A DNA stretch of 64,000 nucleotides from JBDREC01 sp043820105 [NCBI: Pseudomonadota bacterium]. Its GTDB lineage: Bacteria > Bdellovibrionota_F > JAHFAK01. Positions 36,239-44,458 of the stretch are shown piece by piece. How positions within the stretch are numbered: the first letter of the stretch is position 1; each line of letters starts with the position of its first letter. Below the pieces are notes generated by a model, which saw only the letters and a program-made list of their open reading frames with translations, was not told where the DNA came from and did not search any database. Where the stretch lies: assembly GCA_043820105.1 (NCBI GenBank), contig JBDREC010000099.1, forward strand, positions 27,928 to 91,927, in the 5' to 3' direction. The translations under genes and the position numbers were made by a program.

Positions 36239-37123
36239 TTATTTCTTGTTTTTAAAATCTAAATACTTAAATAATTCTGAATCAGTCGAGAGGATTAAGG
36301 TGCTTTTTTTCTTTAAAATTTCACTATAAGCTTGCAAGGACTTTGTGAATTCAAAAAAGTCAGGATCTTTGCTATAGGCGCTAGCATAAATTTCCATTGA
36401 TTGAGAATCTCCTTCTCCCTTTATTATTTCAGATTCTTTATAAGCAAGAGCTAAAATCTCTGTAACCTCTCTATCTGTTTGGGCTTCTATTTTAGATGCC
36501 TCCTGTTCACCTTCTGCTCTATATTTTTTTGCTTCTTTTGATCTTTCAGCTCTCATCCTTGCATAGACAGATTCAGCTACAATTTCTGGATATGTAATTC
36601 TACTAATTCCAACTGATACAATTTGAATGCCATAATTTGCTCTTGTTTTTAGGTCTGCGTTTTCTTTTATTTTGTTTTCAATTTCATCTATTTTAACATG
36701 GGCTTGATTGGTGTTTATAATATTATCAATTGTGTAATCACCAAGAGCTGATCCAAGTTGTGAATTGACCATGTCATTAAGTTTTTCTTTTGCTATTTCA
36801 AAAGTTGTTAATGATTGGAAAAACTGAACTGGCTTATCAATCTTATAGCAAACATAGGTTGTAATAATTAATGGATTTTTATCACCAAGCAGAAGTTGAA
36901 TAGCTTGGGTTTTAAGAATTTGAGTTCTTTTATCAAGTGTATTGATTTTTTGTAAAAATCCGGGAAGTTTAAAATAAAGTCCGGGTGTACTTATGGTTCT
37001 AACAGGCTTTCCAAACTGCGTGATAACAGCATGTTCATTTTCAGGCAGAATAAATAAAGACATAAAACCTAAAATTATAAAGAGAATTGTGATTAAAAAT
37101 ATTATTGTTTTTTTCTTTTTCAT
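36239..37123 (-). CDS. hflC: HflC-like SPFH/band-7 membrane protein
   Basis: 294 residues. An N-terminal membrane segment (about 6-26) is followed by LPENEHAVITQFGKPVRTI and GLYFKLPGFLQKINTLDKR, which are the HflC hallmarks. The helical part has YARMRAERSKEAKKYRAEGEQEA, and the end is TLILSTDSELFKYL, also HflC-like. It lies between the CDF-SPFH fusion gene (21 nt away) and HflK (13 nt away) on the same strand, so the three should be co-transcribed and co-assemble. Confidence 0.9.
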   Translation of the reverse strand: MKKKKTIIFLITILFIILGFMSLFILPENEHAVITQFGKPVRTISTPGLYFKLPGFLQKINTLDKRTQILKTQAIQLLLGDKNPLIITTYVCYKIDKPVQFFQSLTTFEIAKEKLNDMVNSQLGSALGDYTIDNIINTNQAHVKIDEIENKIKENADLKTRANYGIQIVSVGISRITYPEIVAESVYARMRAERSKEAKKYRAEGEQEASKIEAQTDREVTEILALAYKESEIIKGEGDSQSMEIYASAYSKDPDFFEFTKSLQAYSEILKKKSTLILSTDSELFKYLDFKNKK

Positions 37124-37144
37124 TTATTTGCCTAACTTTATGTT

Positions 37145-38869
37145 TTAAAATCTATCTTGTATCGGATAATCTTTAAAATTGGAGAAAATTTCTATTTCAC
37201 CTGCTTTTGGATCAATAAGAATTTTTGTTCCATCCTGTAATGATTCACTAATTTTGTCTATGTAAAGGTTTTTCTTAATTATAGTTTTATTCTTTTTAAA
37301 AACATGGTTTTTAAGGGCAAACCTTTTTGTTTCTCCTAAAGAGTGATTGACTTTTTCAGAAACATAGGCATGCGCTTCTTGTTTTTTCTTCGCAGCAAGT
37401 CCCATGGCTTCAGGTAATGATTTATATCTATATCCTTTGGCAATATCTATAATCTGTTGTTTTTCCTGAATAGAGGCTACAACTCTTTCAAAAGAATCAG
37501 CTATAAAAATTGGAGGATGTATGTCTTTTAAATTAACAGATACAATTTTTATTCCAAGTTTAAGTTGATCTGCTTGTTGTTGAATCTTTTCCTCAAGCTT
37601 AGAGACTAGTGATTTTCTATAGTTTGTTGCTATTTCATAAAAAGTTTTCTGAGCAAAAATTCTAGAGATGATTTTATTTGAAAGGTTTTGCATTAGTAAA
37701 ACAGGTTTTTCGTGATTATAGTAATATGCAAAGATATCTTTGATTTCATAATGTATTGCGGCGTATGGATAGAAAAAATTATTGTCAGCAGATAAAAAGG
37801 CTTCTTTTTCTCCATGCGCCTTGGTCCAGATTAAGGCATTTGTGTTGCTTGAAGGGCTATTGCCAATATCCAGAGAATTTATTTGTTTAGATTGAATATT
37901 AATGTTTTTATCTATTGGCCATGGAAGTTTAATGTGGAGTCCTGCTTGTCTTGGGTTTGTGATGTTAATAGCCTTGCCAAATCTTTCAATAATGGCTTCT
38001 TCATTGCTCGCTACAGTGTAAATTGAGGTTGAAAAAAAGGCTAGAATAACAATTATAATAAAACCAATTGGAAGTAGCTGTATCGTTTTTTTTATACTTT
38101 TTGAAAGTTCTAAATTTATTCCAAGTTTATTTTCTAGTAGTCTATAAAAAGCCTTTAATACTTTTGGATCAAAGATATAGACAAGAATGGTTGTCATTTT
38201 ATATTTAAATATATGGTCTTTATCCTTTTTTATTGATGAAACAAAAACATTTACTATTGTTTCAATTCCAAATGAAAAAATAGCAATGGCGATAATTACA
38301 GCAACAAGACTATCAACATTAAACCCTAACTTATAAATAATTAGTGAAAAACCAGTAAGCAAAGAAGCGATCATATCAGCTTTTGAGTGCATTCCATCTG
38401 AGATTAATCCTAGAGAATTTTCCTTTTTTCCAACACTTGTTTCAAATCTATATACAACGTAGGAACAAAAAGAGAAAAAGAGAAAAAGAATTCCTGAAAA
38501 TAAAGGATTTGTAATAACTGGTTTTGCATATGAAAATATTTTAATGATAATTGATATTGAAACATAGGTCATAAATATTCCTATTAACAAGGAAATCTTA
38601 TGCTCCAATGAAAAGGATAAAATATGGTTAAATGTTTTTCTTAATTTTTTGAAACGTTTATACTTCTTTTGCTCAAAGGTACTATTGTTTCTATCTTTTC
38701 TTTTTATTGAAATAAATACTAGTATTGAAGTAACTATATCACTAAAGCTATGAAAGCTTTCAGCTAAAATGGCTAAGCTTCCCGTAAAGGCAAAAGAAAT
38801 GAACTTGAATATTGTTAATAATAAATTAGCTAAGATTGAAATTAGCGCGGTTTTTTCTTTGAGGGTCAT
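37145..38869 (-). CDS. Cation diffusion facilitator fused to HflK-like SPFH domain
   Basis: 574 residues. Residues 1-213 form a six-segment CDF transporter core. Zinc-site residues are H40/D44 in segment 2 (ESFHSFSDI) and H161/D165 in segment 5 (DGMHSKADM), the HxxxD/HxxxD arrangement typical of Zn-transporting CDFs. The usual cytosolic CDF C-terminal domain is absent. A charged linker (214-262) and a further membrane segment (266-283) lead into an SPFH domain from about 285 (TVASNEEAIIERFGKA, GLHIKLPWPID) that is HflK-like to the end. The reading frame is uninterrupted, so it is a genuine fusion in this sequence. It heads the cluster with HflC and HflK. A metal-transport module embedded in an SPFH cage is the inference. 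Confidence 0.88.
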   Translation of the reverse strand: MTLKEKTALISILANLLLTIFKFISFAFTGSLAILAESFHSFSDIVTSILVFISIKRKDRNNSTFEQKKYKRFKKLRKTFNHILSFSLEHKISLLIGIFMTYVSISIIIKIFSYAKPVITNPLFSGILFLFFSFCSYVVYRFETSVGKKENSLGLISDGMHSKADMIASLLTGFSLIIYKLGFNVDSLVAVIIAIAIFSFGIETIVNVFVSSIKKDKDHIFKYKMTTILVYIFDPKVLKAFYRLLENKLGINLELSKSIKKTIQLLPIGFIIIVILAFFSTSIYTVASNEEAIIERFGKAINITNPRQAGLHIKLPWPIDKNINIQSKQINSLDIGNSPSSNTNALIWTKAHGEKEAFLSADNNFFYPYAAIHYEIKDIFAYYYNHEKPVLLMQNLSNKIISRIFAQKTFYEIATNYRKSLVSKLEEKIQQQADQLKLGIKIVSVNLKDIHPPIFIADSFERVVASIQEKQQIIDIAKGYRYKSLPEAMGLAAKKKQEAHAYVSEKVNHSLGETKRFALKNHVFKKNKTIIKKNLYIDKISESLQDGTKILIDPKAGEIEIFSNFKDYPIQDRF

Positions 38870-39029
38870 TTATGTTTCACCTTTAAACCATAAAACCAAT
38901 CGTTATTAGATACTTATAATAAAAAGATCAAGTCTATTGTTTTGTTGTCAAATAAATATCTTGCTTTGCTTGGAAATATCTATTAATGGAAGTCAAAAAT
39001 CAATGAATCTGAATTTGGAGGCTAAGAAA

Positions 39030-40382
39030 ATGGACAAAAAGATTTTTAGAGAATATGATATTAGAGGTGTTGTCAGTGAAGATTTAACTCCTGGTGTTGT
39101 AGAGAACCTTGGCAAGGCTTTTGCTAAAAAACTAATAGATAAAACTTCTGGAAATAAAGTAGTGGTTGGGCGTGATTGCAGACTCAGCTCAAATGACCTG
39201 GCTCAATCTCTGTTTAAAGGACTTACATCATCTGGTGTAGATGTCATAGATATTGGAATCTGTCCAACTCCTGTTTTATATTTTTCTCAGAAGAATTTTG
39301 ATACAAATGGCGCGATAATGATCACAGGAAGCCACAATCCTCCTGAATTTAATGGTTTTAAGATGATAGTTGGGGAATCAACCCTACACGGTAAAACTAT
39401 TCAAGAATTATATGAAATAATAATAAATAATGACTTTCATGTAGGAGAAGGTACTGTTGAGAAAAAACAAATAATTCCTATTTACCAAAGCTATATTAAG
39501 GAAAATATTGGTATTAAAGGCCATGGCATGAAGGTAGTTATTGATTCAGGTAATGGCACTGGAGGAGTTGTTGCTCATCCTATTATGGATGATTTAGGCT
39601 TTGATGTTGTTTCGATTTTCGAAGAAATGGATGGCAATTTTCCAAACCATCACCCTGATCCAACTGTTCCAGATAACCTAAAAGCCCTTATAACAAAAGT
39701 AAAACAAAGCAGGGCAAAAGTGGGAATTGGATATGATGGAGATGCTGATAGAATTGGTGTTGTTGATTCAGATGGCAATGTCATTTATGGTGATAAATTA
39801 TTTATTATTTTTGCACGAGATGTTTTAACTAGAATTCCAAACGCTACATTTATTTCAGAAGTTAAATGCTCACAAACAATGTATGATGCTATAGCAAAAG
39901 CTGGTGGAAAACCCATTATGTGGAAGACCGGTCATTCCCTTATAAAGCAGAAAATGAAAGATGAAAAAGCAGCTTTAGCTGGCGAAATGTCAGGACACAT
40001 GTTTTTTTCTGAAGGTTATTTGGGCTTTGATGATGCTATTTATGCTTCTTGTAGGCTTTTGAAAATTCTTGTTCAAACAGGAAAAACAGTGCAAGAACTT
40101 CTTGAAGATATTCCAAAAACTTTTGTTACTCCAGAAATCAGAGTAGCTTGCCCTGATGAAGAAAAATTTGAAGTTGTTACAAAGGTAAAAGAATATTTTA
40201 AAAAAGAATATAAATTAATCGATATTGATGGAGCTAGGATTTTGTTTGATGAAGGCTGGGGACTTGTTCGAGCATCAAATACACAGCCTGTTTTGGTTAT
40301 GCGTTTTGAAGCTTTTTCAGAAGAAGGCCTAAATGCAATTAAAACAAAAGTTGAGGAGGTTGTAAATGGCTTTATTGGATAA
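39030..40382 (+). CDS. manB: Phosphomannomutase/phosphoglucomutase
   Basis: Interconverts mannose-6-P and mannose-1-P, and often the glucose phosphates, in sugar-nucleotide synthesis. 450 residues from the ATG at 39030, chosen because GGAGG (39017-39021) precedes it; upstream in-frame codons are not family sequence. The phosphoserine loop is MITGSHNPPEFNGFK, the Mg site YDGDADRIGVVD, the sugar-binding loop GEMSGH and the phosphate loop RASNTQPVLVMRFEA. It overlaps manC by 17 nt, so translation is coupled. Confidence 0.93.
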   Translation: MDKKIFREYDIRGVVSEDLTPGVVENLGKAFAKKLIDKTSGNKVVVGRDCRLSSNDLAQSLFKGLTSSGVDVIDIGICPTPVLYFSQKNFDTNGAIMITGSHNPPEFNGFKMIVGESTLHGKTIQELYEIIINNDFHVGEGTVEKKQIIPIYQSYIKENIGIKGHGMKVVIDSGNGTGGVVAHPIMDDLGFDVVSIFEEMDGNFPNHHPDPTVPDNLKALITKVKQSRAKVGIGYDGDADRIGVVDSDGNVIYGDKLFIIFARDVLTRIPNATFISEVKCSQTMYDAIAKAGGKPIMWKTGHSLIKQKMKDEKAALAGEMSGHMFFSEGYLGFDDAIYASCRLLKILVQTGKTVQELLEDIPKTFVTPEIRVACPDEEKFEVVTKVKEYFKKEYKLIDIDGARILFDEGWGLVRASNTQPVLVMRFEAFSEEGLNAIKTKVEEVVNGFIG

Positions 40383-41451
40383 GACCTTTGTAATAATTAT
40401 GGCTGGTGGCAAGGGCACTCGTTTTTGGCCAGCAAGTAGAAAAAAACATCCAAAACAGTTTTTAAAAATCTTAGGTAAGCAATCAATGCTGCAATTGACT
40501 TGTGACAGAATGATTCAGGTCGTAAGCCTCCAAAACATTTATGTTGTTACAGAGGCTGGTTTTAAAGATGAAGTTGCAAAACAGCTGCCAGAACTTCCCC
40601 CAAAAAATATTCTTGAAGAACCAATGGGAAAATCAACAGCAGCTGCTATTGGTTATGCTGCTGTGACAATTACCAGAGAAGTGCCAGATGCAACTTTAAT
40701 TTTGCTTCCCTCAGATCATTACATTGGGGACCTTCATGAATTTACAAATACCATGAAAACAGTTTCAGGGTATGCTCAAGATAATGATGTGCTTTGCACT
40801 TTAGGTGTTAAACCAACTTCCCCTGAAACCGGTTATGGATATATTCATTTAGGCAATAGATTTGAAAAGGTTGGTGACTACAAAATCTTTCAAGTTGAGA
40901 ATTTTGTTGAAAAACCAGATCTTTATACTGCTATTAGATATCTGGAAGATGGCAAATACTATTGGAACTCAGGCATTTTTGTTTTTAGCGCAAAAGCCCT
41001 GTTTGAATCAATTATTGCATATATGCCAAAACTTTGGCAGGGATTGGAAAATGTGATCAAGCTTCCTTTTCCATATCCTGGTGATGAGCTAAATAAAATT
41101 TATTCTGATTTTGAAAACATTTCAATTGATTATGGTATTATGGAAAAGGCGGACAATGTTCAGTGCATGCCAGCATCCTTTATTTGGTCAGACACCGGTT
41201 CATGGACAAGTTTGGAAAATTTTTTAGAAAAAGATGAAGAAGGAAATATGACTCATGGAGATGTTATTAACCTGGGTTGCACAAATTGTATCATTGTCGG
41301 CAACGAATCAATGACAGCAGCCATTAATGTGCATGACCTTATTATAGTTTCTTCTCCAAATGCTGTGCTTGTTAGTAATAAAGAAAACGCTCAAGAAGTT
41401 AAAAAGGTTGTTGAGCAGCTAGAGAAGGACGCTAAGGAGAAGTATCTTTAA
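40366..41451 (+). CDS. manC: Mannose-1-phosphate guanylyltransferase
   Basis: Makes GDP-mannose from mannose-1-P and GTP. 361 residues, the short form without a fused isomerase domain. The nucleotidyltransferase motif is IMAGGKGTRFWPASRKKHPKQF, followed by LLPSDHYIGD, NFVEKPD and YYWNSGIFVF. GAGGAGG lies before its ATG within the end of manB. Downstream are GTGGTAA repeats and a convergent permease gene. Products could feed surface glycans, including the fucosyltransferase-like branch at 4.2 kb. Confidence 0.93.
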   Translation: MALLDKTFVIIMAGGKGTRFWPASRKKHPKQFLKILGKQSMLQLTCDRMIQVVSLQNIYVVTEAGFKDEVAKQLPELPPKNILEEPMGKSTAAAIGYAAVTITREVPDATLILLPSDHYIGDLHEFTNTMKTVSGYAQDNDVLCTLGVKPTSPETGYGYIHLGNRFEKVGDYKIFQVENFVEKPDLYTAIRYLEDGKYYWNSGIFVFSAKALFESIIAYMPKLWQGLENVIKLPFPYPGDELNKIYSDFENISIDYGIMEKADNVQCMPASFIWSDTGSWTSLENFLEKDEEGNMTHGDVINLGCTNCIIVGNESMTAAINVHDLIIVSSPNAVLVSNKENAQEVKKVVEQLEKDAKEKYL

Positions 41452-41489
41452 GTGGTAAGTGGTAAGTGGTAAGGGGTAAGTGGTAAGTT
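41449..41489. repeat. Five tandem GTGGTAA words between convergent genes
   Basis: The entire 37-bp gap between manC and the convergent permease gene is made of five copies of the 7-bp word aagtggt, one with aagggg. The array also overlaps the last base or bases of each stop codon. This is the cleanest array of this family in the window. Confidence 0.88.
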
Positions 41490-42382
41490 TAGTCGTTTTT
41501 GTCACTTGGGTCTAGGGCGTCTCTTAGGCCATCTCCAACAAAATTTAGTGAAAAAAGTATGATCGCCATTGTTAGGGCTGGAAAAATTAATAGCCAGGGG
41601 TAGGTTTCCATTGATTGGACACCACTTGCAACTAATAAACCCCAACTTGACATTGGTGGTTGAACACCAAGTCCTAGAAAGCTTAAAAAGGCTTCTTCCA
41701 GCATTACAGAAGGTATCGTTAAAGTTGAATATATTATTATTGGACCTAAAGCATTGGGAATTAGATGCCTAAAAATAATTTTCATTTTTGTAACACCAAT
41801 AGCTTTAGCGGCCATTACGAAATCTTTTTCCTTTAAGGATAATATCTGCCCCCTTACTATTCGTGACATTGTTAGCCATTGAATTGCACCAAGGGCAATA
41901 AATAAATTGTAAATATTTCTTCCAGCAATAACCATTAAAATAATTACAAAAAACATAAAAGGCATGGAGTATAGGATATCCACAATTCTCATCATTATTA
42001 AATCAGTTTTTTTACCAAAAAATCCTGAAATCGCCCCATAAGAAACACCTATTATTAATGAAACTAAGGTGGCAAGAATTCCAACGGCCAATGAAACTCT
42101 TCCTCCATACAAAAGTCGTGTAAACAAATCTCTGCCCAGGTCATCTGTGCCAAGCAAGTGTTTAAAGCTAGGAGCTTGAGCACCATATTCAAGGTTCTGT
42201 TCTTCATAGCCATATGGGGCTATTAAAGGAGTAATGATTGTAATTATGATGAAAAAAAAGATTACGATTAAACCAAATAAAGCCAGCTTATTTCTTGTTA
42301 ATCTATAGACAGCATCTTTAAAAAGCGAAGATGTCTTTTCCTCGCTGTACGCTGTGCGCTGTACGCCGTGCGCCTTATTCAT
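41489..42382 (-). CDS. OppC/DppC-type ABC transporter permease
   Basis: 297 residues, a membrane subunit of a peptide/nickel-type ABC importer. After an N-terminal membrane segment (about 36-56) comes the DDLGRDLFTRLLYGGRVSL motif. The coupling EAA loop is KAIGVTKMKIIFRHLIPNA, and it has the family ending with a final membrane segment and DPSDKND. Residues 4-15 (AHGVQRTAYSEE) are encoded by a repeat word (42341-42375), so the N terminus is repeat-derived. It overlaps the OppB-type gene by 8 nt. No binding protein or ATPase genes adjoin. Confidence 0.9.
   Translation of the reverse strand: MNKAHGVQRTAYSEEKTSSLFKDAVYRLTRNKLALFGLIVIFFFIIITIITPLIAPYGYEEQNLEYGAQAPSFKHLLGTDDLGRDLFTRLLYGGRVSLAVGILATLVSLIIGVSYGAISGFFGKKTDLIMMRIVDILYSMPFMFFVIILMVIAGRNIYNLFIALGAIQWLTMSRIVRGQILSLKEKDFVMAAKAIGVTKMKIIFRHLIPNALGPIIIYSTLTIPSVMLEEAFLSFLGLGVQPPMSSWGLLVASGVQSMETYPWLLIFPALTMAIILFSLNFVGDGLRDALDPSDKND
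42341..42376. repeat. Tandem cgctgtacgctgtg-type words inside the permease N terminus
   Basis: Three near-copies of gtacgc-tgtgcgct words lie within the first codons of the OppC-type permease. They are GC-rich against their surroundings. They code for part of a variable cytosolic N terminus, where extra residues are harmless. Confidence 0.75.
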
Positions 42383-43292
42383 ATCTCACCCTTGGATCAA
42401 GATAAGCATAAATAATATCCACAATTAGGTTCATTATTATTAACAGAGATGCATAAAATAAAGCAGTACCCATTACTAGAGTATAATCCCTATTCAAGGC
42501 GCTTTGAACGAAATATCTTCCAAGCCCTGGGATATTAAAAATTGTTTCTACAACCATTGATCCTGTTAAAATGCCTGCAAGGGCTGGGCCTGTGAATGAG
42601 ACTACTGGTAATATACCACCCTTTAAGGCATGCTTAAACATAATATGTTTTTCGCTTAATCCTTTTGCTCTGGCTACTTTGATGTAATTTTGGCTTAGAA
42701 TTTCTAACATGCCACCTCTTGCTAGTCTCGCTATATATGCTGTATATATAGCGCTTAAAGTAAGAGCTGGTAAAATCATTGATGAAATAGTTTCCCATCC
42801 AGCAACAGGAAAGCATTTAATATGGATCGCAAAAATTAGAATTAATAAAGGGCCAAGAACAAAGCTAGGTGTAGATATTCCAAGCATAGCAAAAGCCATG
42901 ATAATATAATCAAAAAAGGAATTCCTTTTATTGCTGGATATTATTCCAGCTAAAGTTCCCATTAATAAGGCAAAGGCAATGGCCCAAAGTCCAAGCTCCA
43001 GGGAAACAGGGACTGAACTTAAAATGATCTCACTTACATTTCTGTTTTGGTATTTGTAAGATGGGCCTAAATCAAATTGTAAAAGTCCCTTCATGTAATA
43101 CAAATATTGAATATATAAAGGTTTATCGAAATGGAATTTCGCATTTATATTTTTTTCGATTTCTGGAGGCAAGACTTTTTCAGAATCAAAGGGTCCTCCT
43201 GGGGCTAGGTGCATTAAAAAAAAAGTTAAGCTTGCTATAATAAAAATAACAGGAATAGCAGTCAAAAGTCTTTTTACAATATATTTTAACAA
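42375..43292 (-). CDS. OppB/DppB-type ABC transporter permease
   Basis: 305 residues, partner of the OppC-type permease. The N terminus MLKYIVKRLLTAIPVIFIIASLTFFLMHLAPGGPF is typical of the family up to the PGGPF motif. The coupling loop is ARAKGLSEKHIMFKHALKGG, and the ending VDIIYAYLDPRVRYE is diagnostic. Six membrane segments are expected. It is first in the two-gene unit and preceded by a 173-bp spacer shared divergently with the TPR gene. Confidence 0.92.
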   Translation of the reverse strand: MLKYIVKRLLTAIPVIFIIASLTFFLMHLAPGGPFDSEKVLPPEIEKNINAKFHFDKPLYIQYLYYMKGLLQFDLGPSYKYQNRNVSEIILSSVPVSLELGLWAIAFALLMGTLAGIISSNKRNSFFDYIIMAFAMLGISTPSFVLGPLLILIFAIHIKCFPVAGWETISSMILPALTLSAIYTAYIARLARGGMLEILSQNYIKVARAKGLSEKHIMFKHALKGGILPVVSFTGPALAGILTGSMVVETIFNIPGLGRYFVQSALNRDYTLVMGTALFYASLLIIMNLIVDIIYAYLDPRVRYE

Positions 43293-43465
43293 ACTTATGT
43301 GTCCTCTTTTTTTAATACTAGAAAAAGGATATATTATTGTAAAATGCTTTTCAAGAGGAAATAATATAAAAAATAGCTTGAAATTGTTTGAAAAACCTTA
43401 TATTGGGACAAAACGGGTGAAAAAACAACATCTGGCATTATTTACAAGCAAAAAGGGGCCCCTGA

Positions 43466-44449
43466 ATGAACGATAAATTAAATGATATTATGACAAAGCC
43501 AATATCATCCGAATATGTAGACTCAGATGAAAGTTCCAAAGTTGTTAAAGAAATTCAAGCAACTCGTAGTCTAATGATAAAAACGGATAATCTGATTCAA
43601 ACCATTTTCCATGAGATGAAGGAATTTCGCAAAGAAAATAAAAATCACGTTACAGAAAATATTTTTAAAAATATTGTAATTTTTGTATTATTTGCATTGA
43701 TCTGTTTCGGTGGCCTTTACCTGGCTTTTGATGCAAAGATATCAAGATACAAGGAATATAAAACTAAAGTTACAGAACTAGAATTTCAAATTCAAAACCT
43801 TCTTTCTCAAGTTGAAAAATTGAAAAACGAAAAACAAGAAATGTTTGATAAAGCAAAAAAACTAGACACTTTATTGCAATCAAATAAAGGTCAAAAAGCT
43901 CTAGCTTATTATAAGGATGTTAAAAATGAGCTTATTCAGGCTGGAATTTATACTGGATTTATTGACTCTAACATTTCAAAGGTTTCTCAGCAATCAAATC
44001 AAGAATTGATAGATGAAACTGTGAAACTTTACAGGCAAGGCAGATATCAAAAAACAGCTGAAATAATCAATGATATTGATCACGACTCTTTGGATTATAA
44101 TGAAACAGCAAGGGTAAAATTTGTTCAAGCAGATGTGTTTAGAAGGCTTAATAATTTAGAACAAGCAGAAACCGCCTTTAAAGATATTATATTAAATTAT
44201 GTAAAGTCTGATTATATTGATGACGCTACTTATTTATTAGGTATTACTTGCTTGAATCGTGGAAAAAAACAAGAAGCTAATGACCTGTTTAGGAGCTACT
44301 ATACAAATTATCCCAAAGGTATTTATATAAACCAAATTAAACGTTTGCTTAACTTACATCAAGTTCCTGCAGAGACTACTGAAGAACCTTTTCAAGAAAC
44401 TTCGGAAAATTCGAGCAACCCTTTAAGTTCTACAATTACAGAAGATTAA
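43466..44449 (+). CDS. Membrane-anchored coiled-coil protein with TPR repeats
   Basis: 327 residues. The cytosolic N terminus (about 1-65) is followed by one membrane segment (about 68-86) and a coiled coil (about 95-140, rich in Glu/Lys/Gln heptads). TPR-like repeats come next (about 185-300: QGRYQKTAEIINDI, LNNLEQAETAFKDIILNY, DATYLLGITCLNRGKKQEAN). The tail is Thr/Ser/Glu-rich. This layout resembles CpoB/YbgF-like or generic scaffolding proteins of the envelope. The partner is unknown. It starts 9 nt before the methyltransferase gene's ATG and probably shares its transcript. Confidence 0.7.
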   Translation: MNDKLNDIMTKPISSEYVDSDESSKVVKEIQATRSLMIKTDNLIQTIFHEMKEFRKENKNHVTENIFKNIVIFVLFALICFGGLYLAFDAKISRYKEYKTKVTELEFQIQNLLSQVEKLKNEKQEMFDKAKKLDTLLQSNKGQKALAYYKDVKNELIQAGIYTGFIDSNISKVSQQSNQELIDETVKLYRQGRYQKTAEIINDIDHDSLDYNETARVKFVQADVFRRLNNLEQAETAFKDIILNYVKSDYIDDATYLLGITCLNRGKKQEANDLFRSYYTNYPKGIYINQIKRLLNLHQVPAETTEEPFQETSENSSNPLSSTITED

Positions 44450-44458
44450 TTATTATTA

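Noticed and set aside
37145-38869. The CDF-SPFH fusion as an assembly or sequencing artefact
   Set aside because: The junction (codons 214-283) is continuous, has a plausible linker and membrane segment, and its base composition matches both sides; still worth re-sequencing.
38937-39029. An extended N terminus of manB
   Set aside because: The extra residues are Cys/Ile-rich and unlike the family, and GGAGG precedes the ATG at 39030.
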